Shown: piece after piece, positions 43,760-54,382 of the stretch | Layout: each line of letters opens with the position of its first letter | Position numbering within the stretch: position 1 is the stretch's first letter | NCBI GenBank assembly: GCA_900073065.1 | Contig: FJOG01000012.1 | Coordinates: 868,907-932,906, forward strand | DNA: 64,000 nucleotides | DNA from: Phialocephala subalpina | Taxonomy: Eukaryota > Ascomycota > Leotiomycetes > Helotiales > Mollisiaceae | Direction: 5' to 3' | Notes under the pieces: model-generated | Told to the model about the DNA's origin: nothing | The model's input: only the letters and a program-made list of their open reading frames with translations | Database searches by the model: none | Translations under genes and position numbers: made by a program

Positions 43760-44977
43760 TCATTCATTGTTCGTAACTAGTCGTCGCAGTCCCATCATGC
43801 CAATCCATACCGCTTCCTCAGTTCTGATAGTTCTACTTCCCTGACCTGGACACACATTAATCCATCGATCGAACACCTCCTTCACCTCGGTTACTGGCAA
43901 TTTCTGCAGCTCCTCATCGTTCTTGAATGCGACTTCCAGTCCAGCAACACCTCCAAACACTACCAACAGATGCTTGAAACTTCCAATTTTCTCTTCCTCG
44001 TCATCAGAGTAAAGCTTTTCCACATCGACTCCACGTTCTGAGGTCCCAATGCTAACATCGTATCCTCCATCATATGGACATTCCGTGAAGACATCGCTCA
44101 AACTCCCCGATTTCCTGACATTGAAGCCCCAGTAATAACCACTCTCTTCCCTTGGCTCCTCAGGCGCAACAGGCTCTGCCAATATAAGCTCGCTCTTCGC
44201 GTCCTTACTTGCTTCTTCCGCTCCAGGCTTGAATTTCAATGTGACCCTCGTATTTTCTGGAATCTGCTCCTCCACCGTGACTGGTATCCTCAACCCTGCC
44301 TCCACGAATGTGCCGTTCTCGTCCGCCCCGGGCAATGTAACTCCTTCTCGATATGGACACCATTCATCCGGCTTCAAATGATGTGGCAGATCCAGGCTTG
44401 GCAGTATACCAGCCGTTTTTAGGTTGGGATGTAGTGGAAACAGGAGTTTTCTTAAATTTGCAGGTGTTTCGAGGTAGCTGAGGAGGTGGATGAGGAAGTG
44501 ATCGGGGTCGGATGTGGCTGTGTATCCATCTTCGGATTGGTCTTGATTCGAGTAGGTATGTGATCGATTATGATGTCTCTTGTTGGAATTATGGGCGTGC
44601 CCATCTGAGAAGACTACGACTTCGTCGACGCAGAAGACTGAGAGGGCTCGGGCTATGTGGCCTACGAGGGAGGTTCGTTGATCGTGGGTTTGGGCGCTAT
44701 TCACAAATCAGTCTGATAGACCCACGAATCGAGAGTAGAGTTGTACTTTGCTATTATACTGCCAGGTAGTGCAACACTCACTGTCCATTTTCTTCCTTTT
44801 GTTGGCTGGAAAACAGCCGTTGGCTTGGTGGTATCAACTGCGGGGCTACTCGAGGAGGTGCCATTGACAGCAACTTTGACCTCGGATTGGCGTTTCCGCT
44901 TCTGCCAACAGTTAGTGTTACATATGCTGATTAGGATAATAAGTTCTTACTTTTGCATTCGTCTCGCCTCTGCCCAT
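43760..44977 (-). CDS. SPOUT-family RNA methyltransferase (C9orf114/SPOUT1-like)
   Basis: Three exons: 44977-44951 (MGRGETNAK), 44901-44747 and 44696-43760, with introns of 49 and 50 bases; 372 residues in phase. A Lys/Arg-rich start and TVSVALPGSIIANAQTHDQRTSLVGHIARAL open the SPOUT fold. VDEVVVFSD, HFLIHLLSYLETPANLRKLLFPLHPNLKTAG, CPYREGVTL, LLVVFGGVAGLE and the terminal GQGSRTIRTEEAVWIGMMGL build the knotted SAM site. The middle is a less conserved OB-like insert. The family includes human SPOUT1/CENP-32, which acts on RNA and in mitosis. Its start codon is 183 bases from that of the thioredoxin gene on the other strand. Confidence 0.9.
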
Positions 44978-45160
44978 CGTTGCGTATAATTCTGTGCAAG
45001 GTCTTTGAGAAATTCTAGTTGCTATATAAAATATTCACCGCCCTGGGAGATCCTGGCAGAATTAAAGTGAGTCCGTGCCTGCAAGGAACGAGCCAGATAA
45101 CCTCACCGAACTTCCCCGAACTTCCCCTCCATCTCCAAATTCACAACAACAACATTCACG
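44978..45160. promoter_or_regulatory. Shared 183-bp divergent promoter
   Basis: The only space between two housekeeping genes transcribed outward (SPOUT methyltransferase and thioredoxin). It contains TATATAAAATATT (about 45019-45031) and CT/CCTCC-rich stretches towards the thioredoxin side. A bidirectional promoter is inferred from the short spacing. Confidence 0.5.
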
Positions 45161-45892
45161 ATGTCTGTCAGTATTGGATCCTCTGCTCAGTTCAGCAAGC
45201 TGTTGACCACTTCCACTATTGTGGTCGCAGACTGTGAGTGCAACGCTCTGCCCTTTGTCGAGTAAATGCTTACATTCTCCAGTCTACGCAGACTGGTGTG
45301 GTCCCTGTAAAGCCGTCGCTCCCACCTACGAGTCTCTTGCTACGAAGCATTCCAAACCGAACCGTGTTACGTTTACCAAGATCAATGTCGACAATCAGCA
45401 AGCTATCTCACAGCAATATGGAGTCAGAGCGTACGTCCGTCCTCATCGAGTCGCAAGAGTGGTTGCTTACAAATAGACAATAGTATGCCAACCTTCATGA
45501 TATTCAAGTCCGGTTCTGTCATCAACACCATTCGAGGCGCTGATGTTCGAGATCTTACAACCGCTATCGAATCTGCCGTCAAGCTCGCAGGCGCTGCGGC
45601 TCCATCATACTCTTCCGTTGGACGAACACTAGGCGGAACACCAGCGCGCGGCACATCTGTCTCGGGACCCTTCAACTTCCAAAAATTAATCGATACACTT
45701 ATTGCATTCTTTGGGCTATACTTCATCACTTTGTTTTCTTTCGATGCTTATGCCGCGGCGGAGAACAGTCCATTCAATCCCAACAGACCTGTTCAACCTC
45801 GTGCAACAGCAGGGGCGAAGCTAGGAGAGAAGAGAGCGGCACCACCGGCAGGAAAGAAGCTTGGGACTATTGCTGATCTCGGTGGAGATTGA
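45161..45892 (+). CDS. Thioredoxin-domain protein with C-terminal membrane segment
   Basis: Three exons, 45161-45233, 45283-45430, 45484-45892; introns of 49 and 53 bases; 209 residues in phase. MSVSIGSSAQFSKLL leads into FYADWCGPCKAVAP, the thioredoxin active site, split by the first intron just before it. The cis-Pro is in RAMPTFMIFKSG and the last strand in TIRGADVRDL. After residue 115 a Ser/Gly linker leads to a hydrophobic helix (LIDTLIAFFGLYFITLFSF), then a Pro/Arg/Lys tail. The protein is probably a tail-region membrane-anchored oxidoreductase, comparable to other fungal thioredoxin-like proteins with an extra C-terminus, and likely faces the cytosol. Confidence 0.9.
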
Positions 45893-46622
45893 TCAGTGAC
45901 TGGTGTTGGGTCGGCGTATGGTGAGAACTTATTTCTGGGACGGTGCTTTGGGTTTTCATTTCTAGCCTGGTATTGTGGAAGTGTTGCGAACCAAGCAATC
46001 AATTTTTTGGTCGAGAATCATATCTGACACTACGAGAAAGTTCCCGAGTTCTTGGGACAATCTGTATATGTTTGGGGCATTGCGCATGGGTATACCGAGG
46101 TATGGGCTGTTCGTAAATGCCGTCGACGACTAGTCTCGTCCAATTGGCTATGGCCCCCATATTTTCAGTTCTTCTGGTTTACTTCCCTACCACATGGAAT
46201 CAGTCATTGTCAGCAACTCCGACATTATCACACCCACGTTTTTTGAACGATATCCGTACATTCATTTTTTTAACTCGACAAGCACAACCACAGCTTTTAT
46301 ACCCTTCGAAGCCCTTCCTGTGGAATTGAGCAATCACTCCATGCGATCTCTACCAGAGCTCAAGAATCTCCGGTATTTCGCATTTAGGAGTCTGCAAATG
46401 TACGTCGCAATCAAGGACTCCGAGGATCCGATCCCAGCATGCGTTTGCCGGGACGTATCAGAGATGTGCGAATTCTGTATGTACCATTCATTGTCAAGTT
46501 TCAACACCCCTGTCCCACGGATATCGTTGCAGTCTGAATTTTGACACACAAACAGCACAGCCGACTGAGGATGGATAACATTCCCATTCAGATAATCTGG
46601 TTTTTGCATCTAGCCAAGCTAT
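45893..46622. other. Intergenic, no gene seen
   Basis: Plus-strand frames at 46052-46544 show no family motif. Possibly chance. Confidence 0.35.
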
Positions 46623-47696
46623 CTAAGCAAAGCCGAGCGTCTTCTTGGGCTCATACAGGCTATCAATACTCTCGATCTCCTCTTTCGTCAACTCAAAGTT
46701 CACGGCTTTGATAGCTTCGTCCACCCGCTCCTTCTTACTCATGCCGATGATCGGGGCTGTCATGAACGGCTTGCTCAAGCTCCAGGCGATCGCAACGATA
46801 GTCATGGTTACCCCTCTCTTCTTCGCGATCTCCTCAACCTTCCTGTTGATCCTCTCATCGGCATCCGTCCACTTGTTCCCCAAGAATGTCCCGTTCATGG
46901 ACTCGGCGCGTCCAGACTTAATGAAGTCGTCATGTGGTCTGCACAAGTACCCCATCGCCACAGGAGACCAAGGAATCATGCCCATGCCGAACTTCTTCAA
47001 ACTTGGAATCATCTCCTTCTCCTCCTCTCTGTACGTCGCGTTATGCAAATTTTGCATAGAGATAAACTCCGTCCAGCCATTCATCCTTGCAGTATACTGC
47101 ATTTCGAGCAGTTGATGCGCCCACATTGAACTCGCTCCAATGTAACGGACTTTTCCACTCTCGACCACATCATGCAACGCCTTCATCGTCTCCTTGATCG
47201 GCGTATTCGGATCAAATCGATGAATTTGCAGAAGATCAATGTACTCCAAATCCAACCTCTTCAAACTCGCATTAACAGAATCAAAAATGTGCTTCCTGCT
47301 CAATCCATACATATTCAAATACCCCTTCTTGTCCCTTTCTTCCGCCGACATGCTCAACGCATTGTCCCACCTCCCATTCTCATCCTCCTTTCTATACCCA
47401 ACTGGAGACCATAACTTCGTCGCAATAACGATGTTCTCCCGTCGCCAGTTGAACTTCTTGATAGCTTTTCCGAGGATCTCTTCAGAGACACCGTTGGAGT
47501 AGCCGTTGGCGGTGTCGTAGAAGTTGATTCCGGAGTTGTAGCTGTATTCGAGAATGGGGAGAGCGTCTTTTTCTTCGAGGACCCAGGGCAAACGGGCTCG
47601 TCGGTCACCGTAGGACATGCACCCAACACAGATACGTGAAACCTTGAGCCCGGATTGACCCAAGGTGGTGTATTTCATTGCGTTAGTTGTTGCCAT
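46623..47696 (-). CDS. Aldo-keto reductase
   Basis: 357 residues, one exon. The AKR barrel carries the tetrad Asp61 and Tyr66 (FYDTANGYSNG), Lys94 (ATKLW) and His159 (LLQIHRFD). ASSMWAHQ, SMQNLHN, PWSPVAMGYL and the C-terminal NADPH segment PIIGMSKKERVDEAI complete it. Two features, SYGDRRARLPWVLEE and the approximately 25-residue insert GYRKEDENGRWDNALSM, resemble the fungal versiconal hemiacetal acetate reductase / aryl-alcohol dehydrogenase-like AKRs. The substrate is unknown. The nearest neighbours are unrelated, and no biosynthetic cluster is visible around it. Confidence 0.9.
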   Translation of the reverse strand: MATTNAMKYTTLGQSGLKVSRICVGCMSYGDRRARLPWVLEEKDALPILEYSYNSGINFYDTANGYSNGVSEEILGKAIKKFNWRRENIVIATKLWSPVGYRKEDENGRWDNALSMSAEERDKKGYLNMYGLSRKHIFDSVNASLKRLDLEYIDLLQIHRFDPNTPIKETMKALHDVVESGKVRYIGASSMWAHQLLEMQYTARMNGWTEFISMQNLHNATYREEEKEMIPSLKKFGMGMIPWSPVAMGYLCRPHDDFIKSGRAESMNGTFLGNKWTDADERINRKVEEIAKKRGVTMTIVAIAWSLSKPFMTAPIIGMSKKERVDEAIKAVNFELTKEEIESIDSLYEPKKTLGFA

Positions 47697-50472
47697 TTTG
47701 GCAATGATTTAGATCGGCGACAATGACAGTGAGGAATTGTATGGTTCTTGAGAATTCTAGGAAAGAAATGGGAGAATTATATACAAAATAAATTGCGGGG
47801 AAAGGTGAGGTTAGAATTGAGTTCGGAAGGCAGGCTTGTTGATTTCGGCCGATGCTCTGATTCGTCGGCCGAGGAGGAAGCTTGACGTGATGGGGTTAAG
47901 GGAGCGTTTAGGCGTTAAGGGCGATTAACTCCATACGACTGCATTCGACTGCAAAGCTTCATCCAAATCTTCAGTTCCGAGTGGGAGATCTTCAGTTTTT
48001 CATGTTGTTCGCTGACTTTCTTACCAATCTTCTTTACCACTCTGTCATAGACAGAAATCAATTTTCCGTACGCGTATCAACCGAATTGGGTAAGTGGATT
48101 GTTGTCAGGTTTACTGTACCTTTCGGACCTTCATTCTACTCATGCTTATTAAGCCGGTTGTGAAGCCGACCTTTCTCTATACCACTAGACGTTGTCCTTC
48201 TCTGAAGGCAGTCGTGAGGAGACATCAAGTGCTGTGGCTCAGCGACCATTCTCCGGGAGGGCCTGACATTGGTTCCAGTGTGACACCTTATCTGTTGGAC
48301 TTTCGCCTTTCCATTTTCCATGAGATGTTCAAGTTTGAGTTCGAAAGTTGAACAGAATGGGAACAAGTCCTATCTAATTCGTGTCAACCTTGAGCTGAAA
48401 GGGGAGAGGCCAGGTGATCTCAATACTTGAGTGACGTTACATCTCTGGAAAGAGCAACCAGTACCCACTCGAGACTGGGAGAGCAAGAAGAGTCGATGAA
48501 GGTGGCATGACAGTGGTAATATATGAAAGTCTTCATAGGGTTTCACCTCCGGCAGAGTCACATTTTGAAGCGCTCGCTTCTTTCAGGCTGTCCCGAATAG
48601 GAAATCCATGAGAGCTTTGGTCTTGCGAAGTCTTTTGTTGTTAAATACCTCGTGGTGACCATTCTCTTTCGAGCGATCTCATCTGAAGACTCCAATCAGT
48701 CTGATGTTCTTGTTTGATCAGTGTGAGATCTAGATGAGTACAAGAGAAGGGTGAGGTGGGATAGGGATGATGCTTCCTCTCAACGACAACTCAGCGCTTC
48801 TCGCAAGGATGCATAAGAACACCGTCATCACTTCACTTTTTTGAAGACCATGATTCGCTTCTTGAACTGGTTCTTGACTTGAGCTTGGCACGCTGCTTAA
48901 TTATTAGTTGTTCTCAGCTGCTCTTTGGTCTGGATTCGTCGATGTCCTTTACCAGCTGAACAACCAACATCCAGTAGTCTCGCAGTCTAGGTTACTTCGA
49001 AATATACAAGGCAAGGATGAAGCTTCCATAGAGCTTGCGCGACATGACGTGCCGCCACAGAGCCTCATGAGATGCTGGCTGAACATACGTTGGCAAGGCT
49101 GAGCCGTTGACCTTTGACGGTGAGATAGTCCACTTCGATCATGAATACCCTCCACATCATTCCTATGATGCTTCTTGCCGAGGTATTGGGTCGAGAGGTA
49201 GTGTGGGTGTTTGGGACGAAGAGGGGTGTGAAGAGGGGGTATGATCATAGACGGTATTGATGTAATGTTATGGAGGTTGGAGCGCAGCATTGTTAGAACA
49301 GGTAATGACAGCTTAGATATCGACGGCCTTTTTTGACGGACTTTTGCAATGAATTGCTCCTCTCTTCACCGGAACTTCGCTCCGCTCCCTGGGTCCCGAA
49401 TCTTAACTGAGTTCCCTATAAATTCGTGATTGTCTTCCCGCACCTGAACCTGATTTTGCGCTTGGCCCCCTCACACCCCTGAAAGCCACAAGCGAGCCCC
49501 TATAAATTTAGCGACTAGATACTGGACATGACCTCATACTTCAACCTCGGGCAAGGGGAAAATACGATTCTAAGTGTGACAATTCTGACGAGCGACGACT
49601 CTTTGGAAGGCTGATGACTAATAGAACAGGTGTTTCACTTATTAGATCTCAATCGGTGGAATGAAGAGCTTGTAATTGAGAGCGGAAATGCCCTAATATT
49701 CGCTCGCTAAAAGAGTTGGAACTCCAAAGTCTGATCTCGCATTTCCAGTCAACCTCTTTCACTTATAAAATCAAGCCTATCTATCCATATATCATCGCTC
49801 TTGCAAGTGTGGAGGCCCAGACTAATTATCTCGGCACCCAAATCATCCATTATGCCCCGCCGGAACGGTCACACATTGTGTCGCAAGTAATGTAACCTGG
49901 ACAGGAGAGAGGTAACACATGCTCTGGCTCATCCTAGTTCAGGAGGAAATGAAGCCATTGGCTTTAGAGTTCTATACCAAGAAGACGGATTTAATAGGAA
50001 GTCATCAGAGGCATTTGAGTACAGACATGCGGTAATGAAAACATTGAGGAACATTCAGACACGTGATTTCGAACATTAGCTGGCGCCCGCACTTTCAGGG
50101 CTTCAGCCATCCCTTCCCCTCTTCCCCTCCTCACTGAAGCCGGGCGCACTCTTCTTCTTATCTCGGGGTCGCTCAACATCGAGTGGGCGACGAAATAGAC
50201 TACTGCAACCTTCACCTCAATACGCTCACCGAGAGACCAATCGAATACTATATTCTTGCTTCACGTGCTTCACGATGGGCAGCCTACAAGTCAGCCCTGG
50301 GGACGAGGCTTCCCACAATCTTGGAAGTTAGCCTGTGAAAGTCACGAACCACCAACAAAATAAGGATGAAGCCCCCGAAGTCCTGGAGTCCTGAACAACT
50401 GCGCCTCTTGATATTGTAATCCTTCGATCACGAATACAATTAGCCAATTAATGCTCTGAGTACTGGGTCGCA
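47697..50472. other. Long gene-free region
   Basis: 2.8 kb with only short frames, no recognised RNA gene and no terminal repeats seen by eye. The right end is the promoter of the STAND-N gene. Confidence 0.4.
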
Positions 50473-51182
50473 ATGGATCCACTCTCAATTACAGCGTCCA
50501 CAGTCACGCTGATACAGATCGCAAGCACTGTTAGTGGCCATCAAGCACCTGAATTGACAAAGCCTTACTCGCAACAGGTATCCGCAACACTTTACAAATT
50601 CATCACAACATTTCATAATGCCGATACAAAAGTATCTTCGCTTTGTACCGAAATATCGAGACTCATCAGCTTCCTCGAGGCGGTAGATCGAACTTTGAAA
50701 GAATGCGGCGGTCGGTTGCTCTCGCTGGCTTCGATACACAAGAATTTGTGGCGACAAAGTGCACTTTCGCTAGCAGATTGCAAGACAACTCTAGGGGATT
50801 TGGAATCTTTCATTGAGAGGATCAAGGCTGCTGCGAAATCTTCAAGCTTCTTTAGAAGAGCTAAGATTGCACTAGACTTGACAATATACAGCAGAGACAT
50901 TTCAGGCTTCCAGGAGAAAATCCACAAGTCAAATTTAGCTTTACAGACTATGTTGTCTGCCATCAATGTGTTAGTCATTCTCACCATTTGAGTCAGCAAA
51001 ATCAACCCTTGGTAGATCTTCCATGCTAATAATCCACGAGCTCACTTTCACTGAGGAGCAACGTGACCCAAGACACGATCATTTATGAACTAGGAAGATT
51101 GAAGCTCGCCATTGATCAATCATTTCAAGTTTCGCTCCATCATAACGACGGCTTGTTTCACACATTAGAAGATGCAGTCTGA
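50473..51182 (+). CDS. STAND-type N-terminal helical domain protein (possibly truncated)
   Basis: Exons 50473-50529, 50578-50969 and 51041-51179 plus stop TGA; 196 residues in phase. MDPLSITASTVTLIQIAST joined to VSATLYKFI is the fungal N-terminal domain found on many NACHT/STAND and related proteins (also at 54383). It is helical (LCTEISRLISFLEAVDRTLKEC...) with a later coiled region (SLRSNVTQDTIIYELGRLKLAI). The first intron is 48 bases (GTTAGT, GAATTGAC, ACAG) and contains no stop, so its retention would add 16 residues. The TGA at 51180 follows LEDAV, and 13 further codons (SYDHDDRRQVWC) follow it before a TAG. A CGA at this place would fit an earlier longer protein continuing toward the SH3 gene. 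Confidence 0.6.
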
Positions 51183-52400
51183 TCATATGACCATGATGAC
51201 AGGCGACAAGTGTGGTGTTAGTTCTGAACAGCTACCGGCCAAATACGACGATCTTAAACGTCCACGAAAGTCCGTTCGCAAGCGTTCCAACTTGGCGCTC
51301 ATCATTCCTACTTCTAGTGCTGATCAGGGTGGAATACCGTTGATAGCACATTACCCTCAAAGAAGCACCCAGTCCCCAATAATAGAGACTAGAGACGATG
51401 CCCAAGCAAAAGGGATTAGCCCTGGTCTTCCCAAGCTTTCTACTTCGCAAATATCTCCTGTTCAGGGAAAGACCATGGCCAAAGTGTTGTATGATTTCGA
51501 GGGTGAGGGAGACAACGAATTGACAATCGAGGAAGACGAGATCATTCATATCACTTGTAGGGCAAGTCAAGGCGAGACAGGAAAACCCACATGTGAAGGT
51601 CAAAGCTAACATCGGTAGGATGGTTGCTCGCGAAGAAGAACCGGAAATATGGATTGGTTCCTGCATCATATGTTGCTGTCAAGTTTCCAAGTTCATCCCC
51701 AACCGGAGCAATCACTAGAACCAGAAAGTCAATACCGAAACTGGAACAAGCACCGAAATGTCTATCGGAGCGTAATTTACTGCCTATCTATGATGGTAAT
51801 CCCAGAGAAAAGCTGGACTCTAACGCCGCAGAAGACGTCGAAGAGGAAATTCTTCCACTGCAGGATCTCGATCAATTAAGCTTGGAATGCGAACTCGGAA
51901 CGGACAATCTTGAGAACTTAGGCGGAGAACAGGCTTCAGAGTCTGCAGCCTTAGAATCAATCAACAATCGATTTAGCTGGTGCAGCAAAGACAGTCAGCA
52001 ATTCACCAGCACGACGGGGGATCAAAGCCAAAAGCTTTCCCCGCTAGCCAGTTTGCGAGATTCGGAAAGGGATACTGAACCAAAGTACCAGTTGGTGGAT
52101 GATGGCGTTCGCGATGGACTTCCAGTTTTGCATGGTTCTGGGCCATTGAGGGAGATGAGACGCCCGAACCACGATTCATCAAGCGATTCTGGCTCAACAT
52201 CACCTAAATCCGACACCCAGCAAGACTCTGTTACACATGAATTGAGCATTAGTCAGACCGAATCGTCACTACCTAAATCCCAGATTCAGTTTTTGCTGGA
52301 CAGATTTTCTAGCATATGTCGGAAAGACGATCCAGAGAAGAAGATACCATGCTCCACTCCAAAGTCAACCTTGACCAAGATGCCTCTAAAATTCTGGTGA
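51172..52400 (+). CDS. SH3-domain protein or SH3 part of a broken fusion
   Basis: Two coding blocks. The first, from 51172, gives a basic Ser-rich linker (RPRKSVRKR) and AKVLYDFEGEGDNELTIEEDEIIHIT, the first half of an SH3 domain (ALYDY and acidic RT loop). After an intron at 51557-51618 the second block gives GWLLAKKNRKYGLVPASYVAV, the second half (GLVPxSYV), then a long disordered acidic/Ser tail to 52400. The exon phases would join T with GA, creating TGA directly before the conserved Trp, so either the splice differs or the gene is mutated. SH3 domains bind Pro-rich peptides. It may originally have been one protein with the STAND-type domain upstream. Confidence 0.5.
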
Positions 52401-53042
52401 TTGGAGAACACTGCAAGTGTTCCTCTCGAAGAAGATATATCGAGTCGAGGAGATACAACACACTCAATCCATAACTTAAGCACACAAGCCTAAGCAAGCA
52501 CATTTCACCAAGCACATTCGCTGAACTGAGCTGGCGTTGGTCTTTCACAGAACAGAGTTATCTCTGGCAGAATGGAACGGCCTGCGAGGTATGATTGCTG
52601 TCTCGAACTCTGAAAAGTGAAGAATTGGCTGGAGCAGAAACATGGTGGTAGACATGGGCTTGATATTTGACCCGCAATCACTCAGTCACGGTTAGTTGAG
52701 TCCCAGATCATCATCTGCAAAGTAATGTGCTGAGAATTGATATAGCATCTTTTAAATCAGAATTTTGCAACAACTGCTGTAATGAGGGACACGAAGGCGC
52801 GACGTAGGAGTCTGACTTCAGAAGCTTTGTTCATCGGATTAGAAAAAGGGTTTCGAAAATGATTCTTCAATGATTGTTGAACTTATGACGTTATCATACC
52901 CTGTTTTATTCTAACTTATAAGCTTTGAACGTAATTTTTAAGCCTGCTTTGCGCATGTCCTCAATTATACTCTGTATTCTCTCTCACACAATGTCCCAAA
53001 GATACCTTTCGAGCCCTCAATATCCAGAAACTGAGGCTTTTC
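52401..53042. other. Intergenic, no gene seen
   Basis: The 3' flank of the SH3 gene. Nothing recognised. Confidence 0.4.
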
Positions 53043-53350
53043 TCAAGTCGCCTTCTCCTTCGGCTCCTTCAGCTCGTCTGCCACAAGCCACTCCCAGGCC
53101 TTCCTCTCCTTTTCCTCTGGTTCCCCTTCATCCTCATACTTCTGATTATCTATCAAGAGTAGAACATCAGCAAGCGAACCCATACCAATCCTTTTTATAT
53201 CTCTCGTCCCCACCAAAAGGAGAAGGTAAACTCACTCCAAGCCGGAAACTTAGCCAACGCATCCCAGTCCCTTTTCTCCAAATGCTTACTAGCCATACGC
53301 ATCATTCCTTTCGGACTGCATACTGTTTGTTCCGTTAGTTTCGGAGTCAT
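53043..53350 (-). pseudogene. Small gene remnant on the minus strand
   Basis: Minus-strand pieces look coding: MTPKLTEQTVCSPKGMM...HLEKRDWDALAKFPAW from 53350, then GGDERYKKDWYGFA and finally LADVLLLIDNQKYEDEG...WEWLVADELKEP to TGA 53043. They lie in three frames. The only donor/acceptor pair that joins the first and last part in phase gives a 37-base intron, shorter than any other here. I infer an eroded small gene; the family is unknown. Confidence 0.35.
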
Positions 53351-54382
53351 GAACGTTTGTATCGAATCCAAATATCATATACCTGTTCCGTACCGTGCTT
53401 GAGAGGTTATTTCCTTCGAAGTGCAATTATCATTTCGCCCCATGAGTACCTACTGCTTAATGTCTACCTAGCTTTGTCCGGTTGAGACAAGCTAAGCATA
53501 GATGGACCTTCTGTGGCTGCTCCTGCTGTGGATACATCAGTGGCAGAGGAGGTGATAGGGTATAGTGTGGTCACGAACGAGCAAGGCTACGAGGTGGTTG
53601 TAAGGAAGAAGCCTGCACCAAAGAAAAGGAAAGGCAAGAAGAAAGTGCCTTGTTTCTGAGTCTGTTTGCTCAGCGTTGGGGATCGTTCTTGTGTCGAGAT
53701 TTTGGTTTTGGTGGTGTTGAAGTCGAGAAATGAGGGACTTGGTGGAACTGATTTAATGTTCAGCTAGGCATTCTTGGACATGTTTGTTTGTGCGCGATGC
53801 CTGCTTGTTGTTTTGTTAATGTTTATTGTTACTGCTAATTCATTGAATCCGTATATCGTCAATCACGTGCGAACCTCGAATCAAACCGAGCTTGTATGAA
53901 GCACAACAATGTTATAGCTTTAGAAGGCTGGTTTTTGCGTATGGACCGGATGATAAGCGCAGTTCCCCGGGACATGGCTGACGCACTTTTCCCCCGCTTC
54001 TCTACATCTTCAATATCCCCAACGAATCGGGGAACTCTTACAGCATCCGCGGACGCCACACAGCATGAAGAACGAGGCTGCCATGCAATACGCCACTGAT
54101 TCAATACTGCCTTACCCACAATGATAATTGTTTCAGTATTTCAATCACCTCAACGGCACATCAAAAGCAATGTGAAATGACTTCCCCGATTGTTCGTTGA
54201 TCTATGTCCTGGAGATATCGTCTCGAGCCTCGGGGGTATCAATTGTCTCGGTATGTATGTCTCAAGACCTGCCGACAACCGATGATTGTGTTGCTAGACA
54301 CAAAGCTGACTGAATCAGGCTGTTGGTTCCTCTTATATGACAGCCTCGTCTCATACTTGCGAGGCTTGAGCTCTAAAGTACT
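53351..54382. other. Intergenic with a possible coding tail at 53485-53660
   Basis: A plus-strand frame reads DGPSVAAPAVDTS...GYSVVTNEQGYEVVVRKKPAPKKRKGKKK and stops at 53660. It has a protein-like basic C-terminus but no start, so it may be the last exon of a lost gene. The rest up to 54382 is the promoter of the NACHT gene. Confidence 0.3.
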
